A stretch of 64,000 nt of DNA from Nocardioides marinisabuli (lineage in GTDB: Bacteria > Actinomycetota > Actinomycetes > Propionibacteriales > Nocardioidaceae): NCBI RefSeq assembly GCF_013466785.1, contig NZ_CP059163.1, positions 3,906,001 to 3,970,000 on the forward strand, read 5' to 3'. The position numbers were made by a program, and so were the translations under genes. Under the pieces are notes generated by a model. The model did no database searches and was not told where the DNA came from. It saw only the letters and a program-made list of their open reading frames with translations. Position 1 is the first letter of the stretch. Every line of letters begins with the position of its first letter. Shown one piece after another: positions 44,055 to 55,543 of this stretch.

Positions 44055-44689
44055 GTCGGCAGGCTACCCACGCCCGCCCCCTGACCGCCGTCGGCGTCGG
44101 GCACCCCGCCCGCGCAGCTGGCGAACGGTTCGGGTGCGGTCTCCCCGGCGCCGAAGGCGTCGATGAAGAGCGGCAGCCGCGGGTCGTCGGCGCCGGTCAG
44201 GGCGAGCTGTCGGCCCCACACCGTCACCACGACCGGGGCCTCGAGGCCCTCCCAGGGCGTCAGGATGCCGTTGTCGGGCAGCAGCGCCTCGAGCCGTCGT
44301 ACGTCGTCGGCCGAGGTGTCCGGGCCGTACGCCAGGAGGACCGTGCCGTGCTCGAGGTCGTGCACGACGTTCTCCGCACGGACCTGGGTGTCGTAGGCGC
44401 CGCAGTCGAGCCAGCGGTCGGCGTGCGGGCCCCCGACCGGCGGCTCCTGCTCGTAGTCGACGTCGCCGTCGACGTGCGTGGTCGGCAGGTCGTCGTAGAC
44501 CCGGACCTGGTCGAGGGTGCGGTCGACGGGCTCGGCGAGCAGGCGGGGCACCACGGCGGCGGCCGCCACGACCAGGGCCGCGAGCACCAGCGTGGCCACG
44601 AGCGCCACCACCGGCGCGCGGTCGGCGCGCCCGGGCTCAGCGGCCTCGACGGGCTCCGGCTCGACCTCGACGGGCTCGGGCTCGCTCAC
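44051..44689 (-). CDS. DUF3105 domain membrane-anchored protein
   Basis: A 212-residue protein from GTG 44689. An acidic Pro/Glu tail leads to one helix (VVALVATLVLAALVVAAAAVV), then a DUF3105 domain with YEQEPPVGGPHADRWLDCG and AENVVHDLEHGTVLLAY. The conserved His residues of the domain are kept; function is unknown. Two Cys (DCGAY, ASCAGG) lie outside the membrane. It overlaps genes on both sides by four bases, forming the unit MTH1187-DUF3105-M3-YjbQ. Confidence 0.85.
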   Translation of the reverse strand: MSEPEPVEVEPEPVEAAEPGRADRAPVVALVATLVLAALVVAAAAVVPRLLAEPVDRTLDQVRVYDDLPTTHVDGDVDYEQEPPVGGPHADRWLDCGAYDTQVRAENVVHDLEHGTVLLAYGPDTSADDVRRLEALLPDNGILTPWEGLEAPVVVTVWGRQLALTGADDPRLPLFIDAFGAGETAPEPFASCAGGVPDADGGQGAGVGSLPT

Positions 44690-44985
44690 GAGTCGAGCAG
44701 CCGCTCGACCCGCTCCACCTTGGCGGTGAGCTGGCCGTCCCAGCCGGGTCGGATGTCGGCCTTGATCACCAGCCCGACGCGCGGGGACACCTCGGCCACC
44801 ACGTCGACGGCCTTCTTGACCACCGCCATCACCTCGTCCCACTCGCCCTCGACGTTGGTGAACATCGAGTTCAGCTCGTAGGGCAGGCCGGACTCCTTGA
44901 CGACCCGTACGGCGGCGGCGACCGCCTCCGAGACGCTGCCGGTCTCGTCGGCGGAGGTGGGCGAGATGCTGAAGGCCACGATCAT
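44686..44985 (-). CDS. MTH1187-family thiamine-binding protein
   Basis: A 99-residue protein of the MTH1187/YkoF-like group. It begins MIVAFSISPTSADETGSVSE and contains GLPYELNSMFTNVEGEWDEV, the family's conserved core. Members bind thiamine or a related cofactor in a small ferredoxin-like fold. Length matches the family. It is first of a four-gene overlapping unit that ends with yjbQ, another family linked to thiamine chemistry. Confidence 0.9.
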   Translation of the reverse strand: MIVAFSISPTSADETGSVSEAVAAAVRVVKESGLPYELNSMFTNVEGEWDEVMAVVKKAVDVVAEVSPRVGLVIKADIRPGWDGQLTAKVERVERLLDS

Positions 44986-45002
44986 GGGGCGAACGGTAGC
45001 CG

Positions 45003-45506
45003 TCAGCGCCTCACGGCCTCGGCCCCCTCCGGGGGCAGCAGCTCCCGCAGCCGCGCCATCGCGTCGCGCGACTGCGACTTCACGGTGCCCACCGCGATGC
45101 CCAGCGCCTGGGCGGTCTGCGCCTCGGTGAGGTCGTCGAAGTAGCGCAGCACCACCACGGCGCGCTGGCGCGGCGCCAGCTGCAGCAGCGCCGCGCGGAC
45201 CGCGGCCCGGTCCGTCTGGTCGGCGCCGCCCTGCTCCTGCTCGGGCACGTGCTCCGTGCTCACCTCCCGCCAGCGTCGGCGCCGCCAGCGGCTGATCGAC
45301 TCCCGAGCCAGCACCTTGCGCACGTAGGGCTCGGGGTCGTGGGCGATCTTGGCCCAGTGCGGCATCGCCTTGACCAGCGCCAGCTGCACCAGGTCCTCGG
45401 CGTCGGCGTGCTGGCCGGTCAGCAGGTACGCCGTGCGCAGCAGCGCCTGGCGGCGGGCGGCGACGTACTGCTCGAACTGGGCGCGCGCCTGGGCGTCACG
45501 GTCGGA
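45003..45506 (-). CDS. ECF sigma factor, SigE family
   Basis: A 167-residue extracytoplasmic-function sigma factor. Region 2 contains LLRTAYLLTGQHADAEDLVQ and VRKVLARESISRWRRRRW; region 4 contains LAPRQRAVVVLRYFDDLTEA and GIAVGTVKSQSRDAMARLRE. GTG 45506 is chosen because GGAGG lies just upstream; a start at 45536 would sit inside the preceding gene. It overlaps the 3' end of a single-helix membrane protein by 11 bp, its likely regulator partner. Target promoters are unknown. Confidence 0.92.
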   Translation of the reverse strand, partial: SDRDAQARAQFEQYVAARRQALLRTAYLLTGQHADAEDLVQLALVKAMPHWAKIAHDPEPYVRKVLARESISRWRRRRWREVSTEHVPEQEQGGADQTDRAAVRAALLQLAPRQRAVVVLRYFDDLTEAQTAQALGIAVGTVKSQSRDAMARLRELLPPEGAEAVRR

Positions 45507-46818
45507 CACGGGACCTCCAGCGACGCAGGGCGACACCCACGATCAGCACCAGGCCCGCCGACAGCCCGACGAGGAGTCGTGGGTCGAGAGGTCGCGGGGG
45601 CGCTGGGTGGGAGGCGAACGGCTCGTCGAGGAGGCCGACCGCCAGCTCGCCACGGAAGTTCCCGGGACCGGGCAGGTCGACCACCGTCTCCGACTCCCCC
45701 GTCGTCACGTCGACGCGCTGGAGGTCGGTGTGCAGCTCGTCCGGGGCGTAGCGCTCGGCGAGCACGTGCTGGGCGTCGAGCCAGGCCAGCACGGCGAAGG
45801 TGTCGGCGCCGGGGACCGGGCTGCTCTCCGCGGTCTCCTGCGGTCCGACCAGGCGGACGACGCTGATCCCGTTGGGGCTGGGGTTTCCCCTGGGATAGGC
45901 CGCCCTCTGCCCTGTCCGGTCCAGGGCAGCCACCTCGGCCATCAGGCGCCCCGGCAGCGGCAGCCTGGTCACGGCTCCCGTCTCGACGTCCCAGCGCACC
46001 ATGCCGTCGTCGAGCTGGACCAGCAAGGCCCCTCGCCCGTTGCTGGTCTCGACCGCGCCGGCCTCGACGTTCGCCAGCGTCGGCTCCTCCTCGACGTCGG
46101 GCTCCCAGGTCATCAGGCCGTCAGACGGGGTCGACCCGCCCTGCTTGCGCGCCGGGGCGTCGTCGCCGACGTACTCCTGGCCGTAGGACAGCACCAGCGT
46201 GTCGCTGTCGGACCAGATCAGCTCGTCCGGGGCCAGCCCGTGCTCCGTGGACACGTCGTGGCGCACCGTCGCCCCTGTGACCGTGTCGTGGACCGCCACC
46301 CCGGTGGCCGGCAGGTATTGACCTCCGGCCGTCTGCGGCGTGCCCTGGGTCGCGCCGGTGACCCAGTAGGCCACGTGCACACCGTCCGGCGACAGGGCGT
46401 GGTCCCGGCGCGCGTCGTCCGGCAGGTCGAGGAAGCGGTACTCGCCCGTGGCTGCGGAGACACCGACCACCGCCTCCTCCGCACCGGTCCAGCCGCCTCG
46501 TTCGGCGGGTAGCAGCGCCGCGAGCTGGCCCAGCGGCCCCTCGTCATCGGTGCCGGGCAGCCACCGGCTCGGCTCCCAGATGGTGTCCGGCAGCGCCGGC
46601 CGCGCTCCGGGGGCGGCCGGCTCGATGCCGTCGTCGGCGCGCACCCACCCGAGCCCACCGATCAGTGCCAGCGCGAGCACCGTCGCGCCCACCACCACGG
46701 CAGTGCCCAGGCGACGGCGGCGGTGGTAGCCGCGGGCGACGTCCCACAGCCCGGGGTCGGGCAGGGCGGGTGGGGCGTCCTGGGCCAGGTCGGCCAGCCG
46801 GTCGTGCAGGGTGCTCAT
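45496..46818 (-). CDS. Membrane protein with WD40/PD40-like extracellular domain, possible anti-sigma partner
   Basis: A 440-residue protein. The N-terminal cytoplasmic tail (1-35, with LHDRLADLAQDAPPALPDPG) precedes a helix (LGTAVVVGATVLALALIGGL). The outside part (60-400) is strand-rich with PD40-like turns (HALSPDGVHVAYWVTGATQG; VPGADTFAVLAWLDAQHV). A second helix near the end (LLVGLSAGLVLIVGVAL) closes the protein. It lies upstream of and overlaps the SigE-type sigma gene, the arrangement of a sensor or anti-sigma factor. A canonical ZAS motif (HxxxCxxC) is absent. Confidence 0.75.
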   Translation of the reverse strand: MSTLHDRLADLAQDAPPALPDPGLWDVARGYHRRRRLGTAVVVGATVLALALIGGLGWVRADDGIEPAAPGARPALPDTIWEPSRWLPGTDDEGPLGQLAALLPAERGGWTGAEEAVVGVSAATGEYRFLDLPDDARRDHALSPDGVHVAYWVTGATQGTPQTAGGQYLPATGVAVHDTVTGATVRHDVSTEHGLAPDELIWSDSDTLVLSYGQEYVGDDAPARKQGGSTPSDGLMTWEPDVEEEPTLANVEAGAVETSNGRGALLVQLDDGMVRWDVETGAVTRLPLPGRLMAEVAALDRTGQRAAYPRGNPSPNGISVVRLVGPQETAESSPVPGADTFAVLAWLDAQHVLAERYAPDELHTDLQRVDVTTGESETVVDLPGPGNFRGELAVGLLDEPFASHPAPPRPLDPRLLVGLSAGLVLIVGVALRRWRSRVRP

Positions 46819-46875
46819 CGGTCCTCCTCGGGGTCCTCACCCTCACCTACGTCACGAGCACAGCGCTTGGAGGGG

Positions 46876-47568
46876 TCAGGTGAGGCTGCGGACCAGGAGG
46901 ACCAGGGCCGAGGAGGCGCAGACGACGAGCACCACGGCCCGCACGCGGGCCTCGGGCAGGCGCGGGCGCAGCACCCGCCCGAGCACCGCGCCCACGCCCA
47001 GCACCGGGGCGAGCAGCAGCGCGAGCAGGAGCGTGTGGAGGTCGAGCTGGCCGGCGAGCCCGAGCCCGGCCAGCGAGAGGGCCGCGCCGACCATGAAGTA
47101 GACGGCCAGGGTGGTGCGGATCGTGCGGGGCGGCTGGTGCTGGTAGAGCAGCGCCAGCGGCGGCCCTCCGATGGAGGTGGCGGTGCCGGTGACCCCCGAG
47201 ACCGCGCCCGCCACCACGAGCGAGGTGCGGGTCAGCGGGACCACCACGGTGCGCCAGGTCAGCGCGACCGCGACCAGCACCATCGCGCCGACCGCGACCC
47301 CGAGCAGGCGCGGCTCCAGCGTGGTGACCGCGACGACGCCGACGGCGGTGCCGGCGATGCGCGAGGGCAGCGACCAGCCCAGGCCGTGCCAGTCGATGTC
47401 CTCGCGCTCGTTGGCCAGCGTGAGGAAGGGCAGCGCGAAGGCCAGCCACAGCATCAGCTCGGGCATCAGCCGCGGCTCGACGAGGGTGATGACCGGCGCG
47501 CTGACGAGCCCGAGCCCCAGGCCCACCAACGACTGCACGGTGGCCCCGGCCAGGAGGGCCAGGGCCAC
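46876..47568 (-). CDS. TauE/SafE family membrane transporter
   Basis: A 230-residue protein with seven or eight helices in two related halves. The paired motifs GLGLGLVSAPVITL and VSGVTGTATSIGGPPLALL are the TauE/SafE signature. Family members export sulfite, sulfoacetate or other organic anions. GTG 47568 is used as start. It follows the aconitase gene by 35 bp on the same strand. The true substrate is unknown. Confidence 0.88.
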   Translation of the reverse strand: MALALLAGATVQSLVGLGLGLVSAPVITLVEPRLMPELMLWLAFALPFLTLANEREDIDWHGLGWSLPSRIAGTAVGVVAVTTLEPRLLGVAVGAMVLVAVALTWRTVVVPLTRTSLVVAGAVSGVTGTATSIGGPPLALLYQHQPPRTIRTTLAVYFMVGAALSLAGLGLAGQLDLHTLLLALLLAPVLGVGAVLGRVLRPRLPEARVRAVVLVVCASSALVLLVRSLT

Positions 47569-47603
47569 CGTGAGCAGCGCAGGTGCGGTCAGACCGAGCA
47601 GGA

Positions 47604-50414
<2,811 letters not shown>

Positions 50415-50536
50415 TGACCAACATCTCCTCTGTCGCGTCTGCGATGACGGGCGCTGCTTGCGCCTCATCTTGCCGCCGGGCCGGTGGGACAGGAAAGGAA
50501 GGCAACCCTTACCGTCCACGTCGCGACGACCACATC

Positions 50537-50550
50537 TCTTGACGTCAAGA
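50537..50550. promoter_or_regulatory. Palindromic operator candidate upstream of acnA
   Basis: TCTTGACGTCAAGA is a perfect palindrome. A second, imperfect copy (CATGACGTCGAG) follows 16 bp away. Both lie about 125-150 bp before the acnA start and about 90 bp beyond the end of the GIY-YIG gene, which points to aconitase control. The regulator is not identified. Confidence 0.5.
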
Positions 50551-50640
50551 TACATGACGTCGAGGAGTTCTTTCCACCCTCCTGCCCAGGGTGGGTCGCA
50601 TGTCTTGCCGCCGGACCCCGTTGCACCGCGGAGGGATGCG

Positions 50641-51888
50641 TCAGTTGCGGTTCAAGCCCCAGGTGCGGGTCATCAGCGCAGACTTGAAGTGCGACTCCGC
50701 TGCGTCCACTTCCGAGGGCGGGGTGGACGGTCCGAACACCCTGAGGATGCTGAACACGAAGTGCCGAGCGTGATCCTCCGCCGCGCCGTCGAGCGTCGTG
50801 CCGGCTTCTCTCGCCGCCTTCGCGAGCTCCCGCAGTGCGACGTTGCCTCCGTGCCCGTTCTTCGCGTAGGCCGACCAGCGACCTATCAGCCGCTCCGCTC
50901 CGTCAGCCTTGCCGACGTACTGCTTGCCCGTGGAGCTGTCGGTGATGAGATAGATGCCCTGCACTTCGGACAGTGCGGCTCGCCAAGCGGCGTATCTCGA
51001 GTCGCCGACGAGCTCCTCGAGCTCGTGCCACCGCAGCAGGACGCGGTCGAAGCCGGGGAACTCGATTGCATCGCGGTCAGCGATCTCGAGGACCGGCAGC
51101 GTCGCCGCACTCGGCCCCCAGCGGTACCAGCTGCGCGGGCTCGTCCAGTCGACCACCAGCCGGTCCTCGAGCGAGCGAAGGAAGTCCACCCGACGGAGGT
51201 CCCAGAATCGGTTCGTCTCGGTCTTCTCCTCGAGCTGTTCACCGTGGTTCTCGTAGACGCCGAACAGCCGGGATCGACTCTTTCCGTCGGCGACCAGGAT
51301 GACCCAGTAGCGGGGCGGTTCGGCCGGGAACTTCCTCGTCGAGATGTCCTGGGACCGGGTGTAGTCATGGAGGCGCCCCTCGGTGACATCCTCCGGGCCC
51401 TGGAGCCCGACGTGACCCGACGGCTTGAACGCATGACGGATCACCAGGATGTCGTCGAGACCGATCGGCGGAGCGTGGTCCGCACCCACGGCTGCCAGGA
51501 CGTGCCCGAGGGTGAGCGGAAGAGCCGCGCTCCGGGCAGTCTCGACCGCGTCCCCGGCCGAGGGTTCCCCACGCTCTTCCTCTCCCACCGCTGTCGGCGG
51601 AAGGTCCCAGGCAGTCGCCGCGGGGTGCCGTCGGATGGCGTCCAGCACGGCATCCCAGTCCCGTGCCATGGGACTGACACCATCCATGTGGTGCTCGCGC
51701 TGGCGGTAGAAGGCCCACGCGCGAAGGAGATCGACACCGCACCAGTCCGGTACGCGCCCAGTCGCCTCGTACTCGCGCATCGCCGGCTGCAGGAGCCGGC
51801 GAAGCGCGTCGGACCCACTACTACCCCCGGCGAACCGCTCGTAGCCGTTGTACTCCAGTGCCCACCTGGTCTCCGCCTCGTTCACCAT
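50641..51888 (-). CDS. GIY-YIG nuclease domain protein with unknown N-terminal region
   Basis: A 415-residue protein. The C-terminal ~115 residues form a GIY-YIG domain: [19 protein letters not shown], then [16 protein letters not shown] with the Arg, and the metal-binding Glu in [15 protein letters not shown]. The N-terminal 290 residues match nothing I know; they include [20 protein letters not shown] and [20 protein letters not shown]. Such fusions occur in restriction or defence-like genes, but no partner gene is adjacent. GC is visibly lower than in acnA, a sign of transfer. ATG 51888 is the start. Confidence 0.78.
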   Translation of the reverse strand: MVNEAETRWALEYNGYERFAGGSSGSDALRRLLQPAMREYEATGRVPDWCGVDLLRAWAFYRQREHHMDGVSPMARDWDAVLDAIRRHPAATAWDLPPTAVGEEERGEPSAGDAVETARSAALPLTLGHVLAAVGADHAPPIGLDDILVIRHAFKPSGHVGLQGPEDVTEGRLHDYTRSQDISTRKFPAEPPRYWVILVADGKSRSRLFGVYENHGEQLEEKTETNRFWDLRRVDFLRSLEDRLVVDWTSPRSWYRWGPSAATLPVLEIADRDAIEFPGFDRVLLRWHELEELVGDSRYAAWRAALSEVQGIYLITDSSTGKQYVGKADGAERLIGRWSAYAKNGHGGNVALRELAKAAREAGTTLDGAAEDHARHFVFSILRVFGPSTPPSEVDAAESHFKSALMTRTWGLNRN

Positions 51889-51917
51889 GGGCAGATGATT
51901 GCACCGGGCACCTCAGG

Positions 51918-51989
51918 TCAGCCTTCCCTCTCCAGCACCGCCACGCACTCGACGTGGTGCGTCATCGGGAACACTTGAATGGCACTGAG
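51918..51989 (-). pseudogene. 3' remnant of the class I rRNA (uracil-C5)-methyltransferase gene
   Basis: The last 23 codons read LSAIQVFPMTHHVECVAVLE followed by REG and TGA. This is the typical C-terminus of RumA/TrmA-type methyltransferases and matches the end of the gene at 57058-58251 (LRAFDLFPMTSHTECVALLE). The 40-bp stretches 51931-51970 and 57089-57128 agree at about 30 positions. The body of the gene lies 5 kb away, so DNA was inserted between body and original 3' end. Confidence 0.75.
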
Positions 51990-52483
51990 CGTGAGCGCGA
52001 CTGTTTGCGACTGGCTGACCACATCGGAGCGAACTGGCCCCTGACCTGCGACGATGCCGCTAGTGCGCTCTGACGTCGTCAGAACGTTCGTTGCGGCAGG
52101 CTGCGAATCAAACCGAGCCCAATCCGAGCCCTCCGGCCATCGGGCGCCGACAGTCGCAAACGACAGCATCTTCAGATCTCCCCCGAGCGCGGGCCTCAAG
52201 GACCGGCCCATCACCGCCGACGGGATGCGGCCGCGGCCGGAGACGACAATGTCGTTCGCTAAAGCCCTGCACGTACATCAACGGGCGGGCGACGCTGGCA
52301 CGAGCGCAGGCGCCGCTTCAAGGCCGCGTACGGCGAGGTCGCCGACCGTCTCCTCCGAAAGACCGACCTAGGCAGTCGCGCGGCAGCGGTAGGTCCACTC
52401 GGTTCATAGATCCGATATGAGGGCGTTTCGAGGGCTTGACGCGGGTGAAGTCGCGGGCGCGAGACTCATCGCCCGTACAGCAG
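51990..52483. other. Island left end without a recognised gene
   Basis: About 495 bp of moderate GC without a convincing gene. On the + strand, frame 52283-52371 reads GGRRWHERRRRFKAAYGEVA and ends in a stop soon after; this could be the tail of a decayed gene, family unknown. No integrase, tRNA or inverted repeat was seen. Confidence 0.5.
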
Positions 52484-53020
52484 TCAATCAATCAGCCTGT
52501 CGAGGAGCTCGAAGGTCTCGTACGGCTGGTCGATGTCTCCGAAGTGGCCGTCGTCTCGGACTATCTGGGTGCCGCCGAGCCGTTCGAACATGGCGCGCCC
52601 CTGCCTGTCGTCGCAGCCGTACGGGTCCCTGCGGGAGTTGATGACGTAGAGGTCGCGGACATTTGCCCGCATCGCAGCCCAGTCGTAGGAGTCCTGCAGC
52701 ACAGGTTCATCCTCAGAGTTGGGCTGGGTGCAGTAGCCCGCGACCAGGATGGCTTGATCCACCTTCGTGTCGATGTGCTCCAGGATCGCGAGCAATAGCG
52801 CTGCACCGCCTGAGTGTCCGACAAGGACGGTGCTCGCGTCGAACGTGTGATTGGCCAAGACCTTCGGCAGAAAGGTGGTGATGGATTCAACGTTGAGTCC
52901 GGGATAGTGCGGCGCCTCGACGGTGTACCCACGTTCGACCAGCCGCCTTCGCAGCCAAGGGAGCCACACGACGTCGGGGCGCGCGCCGGTCCCGTGAAAG
53001 ATGATCGCCTTCCGGTCCAC
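52484..53020 (-). CDS. RBBP9/YdeN-family alpha/beta-hydrolase
   Basis: A 178-residue small serine hydrolase. It begins KAIIFHGTGARPDVVWLPWL; the nucleophile is in LVGHSGGAALLLAIL, the Asp in INSRRDPYGCDD and the His in DDGHFGDIDQPY. GTG 53020 is supported by GAGAGGA upstream. RBBP9/YdeN proteins are compact hydrolases of unsettled substrate. Its C-terminus resembles the orphan fragment at 20657-20722, so another copy once existed in this chromosome. It lies in the lower-GC island. Confidence 0.9.
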   Translation of the reverse strand: MDRKAIIFHGTGARPDVVWLPWLRRRLVERGYTVEAPHYPGLNVESITTFLPKVLANHTFDASTVLVGHSGGAALLLAILEHIDTKVDQAILVAGYCTQPNSEDEPVLQDSYDWAAMRANVRDLYVINSRRDPYGCDDRQGRAMFERLGGTQIVRDDGHFGDIDQPYETFELLDRLID

Positions 53021-53182
53021 GCGTGTTCCTCTCGCAGTTCTGGCGCACACCTCGTTCCGAACCCCCTGGAGCCGCGGAGGGCGGCTTGGCAGTGTGCTGC
53101 TCCTGGCGGCTGTGGGCCATGGCCGAGCACGGTGCCACCGTTACGCAGAGGGTCAGAATCCGTGGCGCACCTTCCATTATGG

Positions 53183-53683
53183 CTAGCGGGGGCCGAGGCC
53201 GGTCCGACCGTCAAGGCACTCGCGAGCGGCGTCGAGATGGCCGAGATGGCGGGCAGTCTCCTCGATCATGTGCAGAGCGATGTGGCGCAGATCTGCGAAC
53301 TCATCATCCAACGTGTCGCTGTATCGCCCCACGAGCTTCGCGTCCAGGGGGGTGGTCGCCAGCACCGCGTTGCTTTGCTCGCACTGGTCGAGATAGAAGT
53401 CGAATACCTCTGCAATCGGATGCGTCGAGGTAAGTTGTCTCTCGTCGTCATTGAGCCATGGCACCTCTGCCACAGATCCGGTGGCTACCCTCTGAAACCA
53501 GTGGCGCTCGGCGTAGCCGAGGTGCTTGATGAGTCCCAGTGGTGTCCACCCGGACGGCAGGATCGAAGTCCGCAACTGATCGTCGCTGAGCCCCTCCAGG
53601 ATCGCGACCGCGCTGGCGCGCTGAGCGTCGAGAAAGTGCCGCAAGGCAACTGCCTCCGCGGTGGTTCTGTTCCTGCTCTCCAT
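53183..53683 (-). CDS. DinB/DUF664-family protein
   Basis: A 166-residue four-helix protein from ATG 53683. DinB-like features are ILEGLSDDQLRTSILPSGWT, LIKHLGYAERHWFQRV, and ADLRHIALHMIEETARHLGH, which contain the three His that bind metal in this superfamily. Members are often thiol-dependent S-transferases (bacillithiol or mycothiol); actinobacteria make mycothiol. It lies behind the DGPF-ECF42 genes on the same strand, 163 bp away, and may be part of their output. Confidence 0.88.
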   Translation of the reverse strand: MESRNRTTAEAVALRHFLDAQRASAVAILEGLSDDQLRTSILPSGWTPLGLIKHLGYAERHWFQRVATGSVAEVPWLNDDERQLTSTHPIAEVFDFYLDQCEQSNAVLATTPLDAKLVGRYSDTLDDEFADLRHIALHMIEETARHLGHLDAARECLDGRTGLGPR

Positions 53684-53846
53684 TCTGGTCCCTTCACTGG
53701 GGGTGCAGGTGTTTGATGACCGCGCACCAGACGGGCACGCCCCGGAACCTCGAGATGCGTGGGCGTTGGTCAGCGGCCCCTCCCTGGCAAGTCCGGGAGG
53801 CGGCAACGGTGCAGCTGCGAAGTCGGCTAGTTGGTGCCGACCTAGT

Positions 53847-54203
53847 TCAACCCGTAACCAGTCCTCCGCTGTGGACCGGACGCACTTCGACACCACCGCC
53901 CTGGCCGATGACCGGGTTTGTTCGCGCCACCGCGAGCGCGGCGTCCAGGTCAGGCGCTTCAAGGATGTAGACGCCAGCTACCACGTGCTGAGCATCGACG
54001 TACGGGCCGTCGCTGATCCCAGCCTCGCGAACCGCTTTGGCCTTCTCCCGTGGGGTGAAGGCCCAGGCTGCCGTCATCACGGCACCAGAGCGCAGTGCGT
54101 CCGCGTGTGCGTCGCAGGCAGCGACCTCCTCCGACGTCTCTGCTGTGGCGTCCGGCGCGTGTGCGGAGTCCTTGCTGTAGATCAGCACGGCGTACTGAGC
54201 CAT
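53847..54203 (-). CDS. YCII/DGPF-domain protein, second copy
   Basis: A 118-residue protein of the YCII (DGPF) family: MAQYAVLIYSKDSAHAPD at the start, ISDGPYVDAQHVVAGVYILE in the middle and the terminal strand GGGVEVRPVH. DGPF proteins are obligate neighbours of ECF42-type sigma factors and are thought to be signalling or target proteins. It lies 32 bp after the sigma gene. Function is not known at the chemical level. Confidence 0.88.
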   Translation of the reverse strand: MAQYAVLIYSKDSAHAPDATAETSEEVAACDAHADALRSGAVMTAAWAFTPREKAKAVREAGISDGPYVDAQHVVAGVYILEAPDLDAALAVARTNPVIGQGGGVEVRPVHSGGLVTG

Positions 54204-54235
54204 GATCGTTCCCTTCGTTGTTGGACTGCGGTGCG

Positions 54236-55543
54236 TCAGGTGTCTTCAGGGTTGGGCTGCAGCAGGTCGACGTCGAGTCGCGCCATGGCATCGAGCACCT
54301 CGTCGAGTCGGCGTTGCAGGTACATGCGAGCGTCGGCAGTGCGTGCTGCGGCCAGCGCCTCTCGGTAGGCGTCCGCGGCGGGGAGGTTGGCTCCGGATCG
54401 GCGAAGGAGGTCGGCGCGGATGGCAGGAACCTCGGGTGCTTCCCTGACATGGCGGTGCTCGTCGATGGCCTCCTCGAGCGCGACGAGGCCGGCCTCGGGT
54501 CCATCTCGCATGCCGACGGCCACTGTCCGATTCATCGCCACGACCGGCGATGCGGTGGCGCTCAGCAGTGCGTCATACCAAGCAACGATCGCAACCCAGT
54601 CAACCGCCTGCGGTGTCTGCGCCGTGCTGTGCACGGCTGCGATCTCCGCCTGGACCCGGTAGGGACCGACCGAGCCTTCGCCGGTGCCCGCGCAGGTTGC
54701 TTCACGTGCGAGCTGCAATGCTTCGAGTCCGGCCGCGATCAGCGGGCGGTCCCAGCGTGTGCGGTCCTGCTCGTCGAGCGGGATGAGCGCGCCCGTCGAG
54801 GTCAACCTGGCGGGTCGCCGTGCATGCTGCAGGAGGAGCAGCGCCCGAAGGGCTTGCGCCTCGTCGTGCTCAGGTAGCAGCCAGGTGGCCAGCTGTGCCA
54901 GCGCGATGGCCTCGTCGGCCAGCTCGTCCCGCAAGCCGGCGCCTTCGGTGGCGGAGTACCCCTCTGTGAAGACGAGATAGATGACGGCCAGTACGGAAGC
55001 GACCCGATCGGCGACCTCGTCGGTCGGCGGCACGGCCAGAACTAGCCCCGAAGACGAGATCTGCTTGCGCGCCCGGAGCAGGCGCTGGCTTAATGCCGAT
55101 TCCTTGACCAGGAGCAGCCTGGCGATCTCCCGGGTGGTCAGGCCGCTGACTGTCCTCAGGGTCAACGCTACGCGGTCGGGCAACGTCAGGTCCGGATGGC
55201 AGCACGTGAACAGCAACCGCAACCGGTCATCGGCATACCCACTGCCGGCGTCGGCAGTCGTGGGGGCCGGTTCCGTCAGGGCGACCTCCTGGAGGGCTCT
55301 CGACTCAGAGTTCCTACGGCGCAGCACGTCCACGGCGCGCCGCCGCGCGACCGACGTCAACCACGCCCCTGGGTTGTCGGGAACGCCATCGCGCGGCCAG
55401 GTCAGCAGCGCCCGTTCGGTAGCGTCCTGCGCACAGTCCTCGGCGAGATCCCAGTCACCCGTGACCCGAAGCAGGCCGGCGACGATGCGAGGCCACTCGG
55501 TTCGCACCACGCTATCTAGGGGCGAGGGCGGCGAGGAGCTCAT
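54236..55543 (-). CDS. ECF42-type RNA polymerase sigma factor with C-terminal extension
   Basis: A 435-residue ECF sigma factor. Region 2 includes RVTGDWDLAEDCAQDATERA and NPGAWLTSVARRRAVDVLRR; region 4 includes LPDRVALTLRTVSGLTTREI and VKESALSQRLLRARKQI. The remaining 240 residues are the helical C-terminal extension typical of ECF42 (VIYLVFTEGYSATEGAGLRD, VDWVAIVAWYDALL), which lacks a classical anti-sigma partner. ATG 55543 overlaps the upstream DGPF gene by four bases. DGPF genes on both sides are diagnostic of this group. Confidence 0.93.
   Translation of the reverse strand: MSSSPPSPLDSVVRTEWPRIVAGLLRVTGDWDLAEDCAQDATERALLTWPRDGVPDNPGAWLTSVARRRAVDVLRRRNSESRALQEVALTEPAPTTADAGSGYADDRLRLLFTCCHPDLTLPDRVALTLRTVSGLTTREIARLLLVKESALSQRLLRARKQISSSGLVLAVPPTDEVADRVASVLAVIYLVFTEGYSATEGAGLRDELADEAIALAQLATWLLPEHDEAQALRALLLLQHARRPARLTSTGALIPLDEQDRTRWDRPLIAAGLEALQLAREATCAGTGEGSVGPYRVQAEIAAVHSTAQTPQAVDWVAIVAWYDALLSATASPVVAMNRTVAVGMRDGPEAGLVALEEAIDEHRHVREAPEVPAIRADLLRRSGANLPAADAYREALAAARTADARMYLQRRLDEVLDAMARLDVDLLQPNPEDT

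Noticed and set aside
51990..52483. Integrase, tRNA or relic transposase at the left end of the island
   Set aside because: Frames here are short and without motifs, and no tRNA-like cloverleaf was seen.
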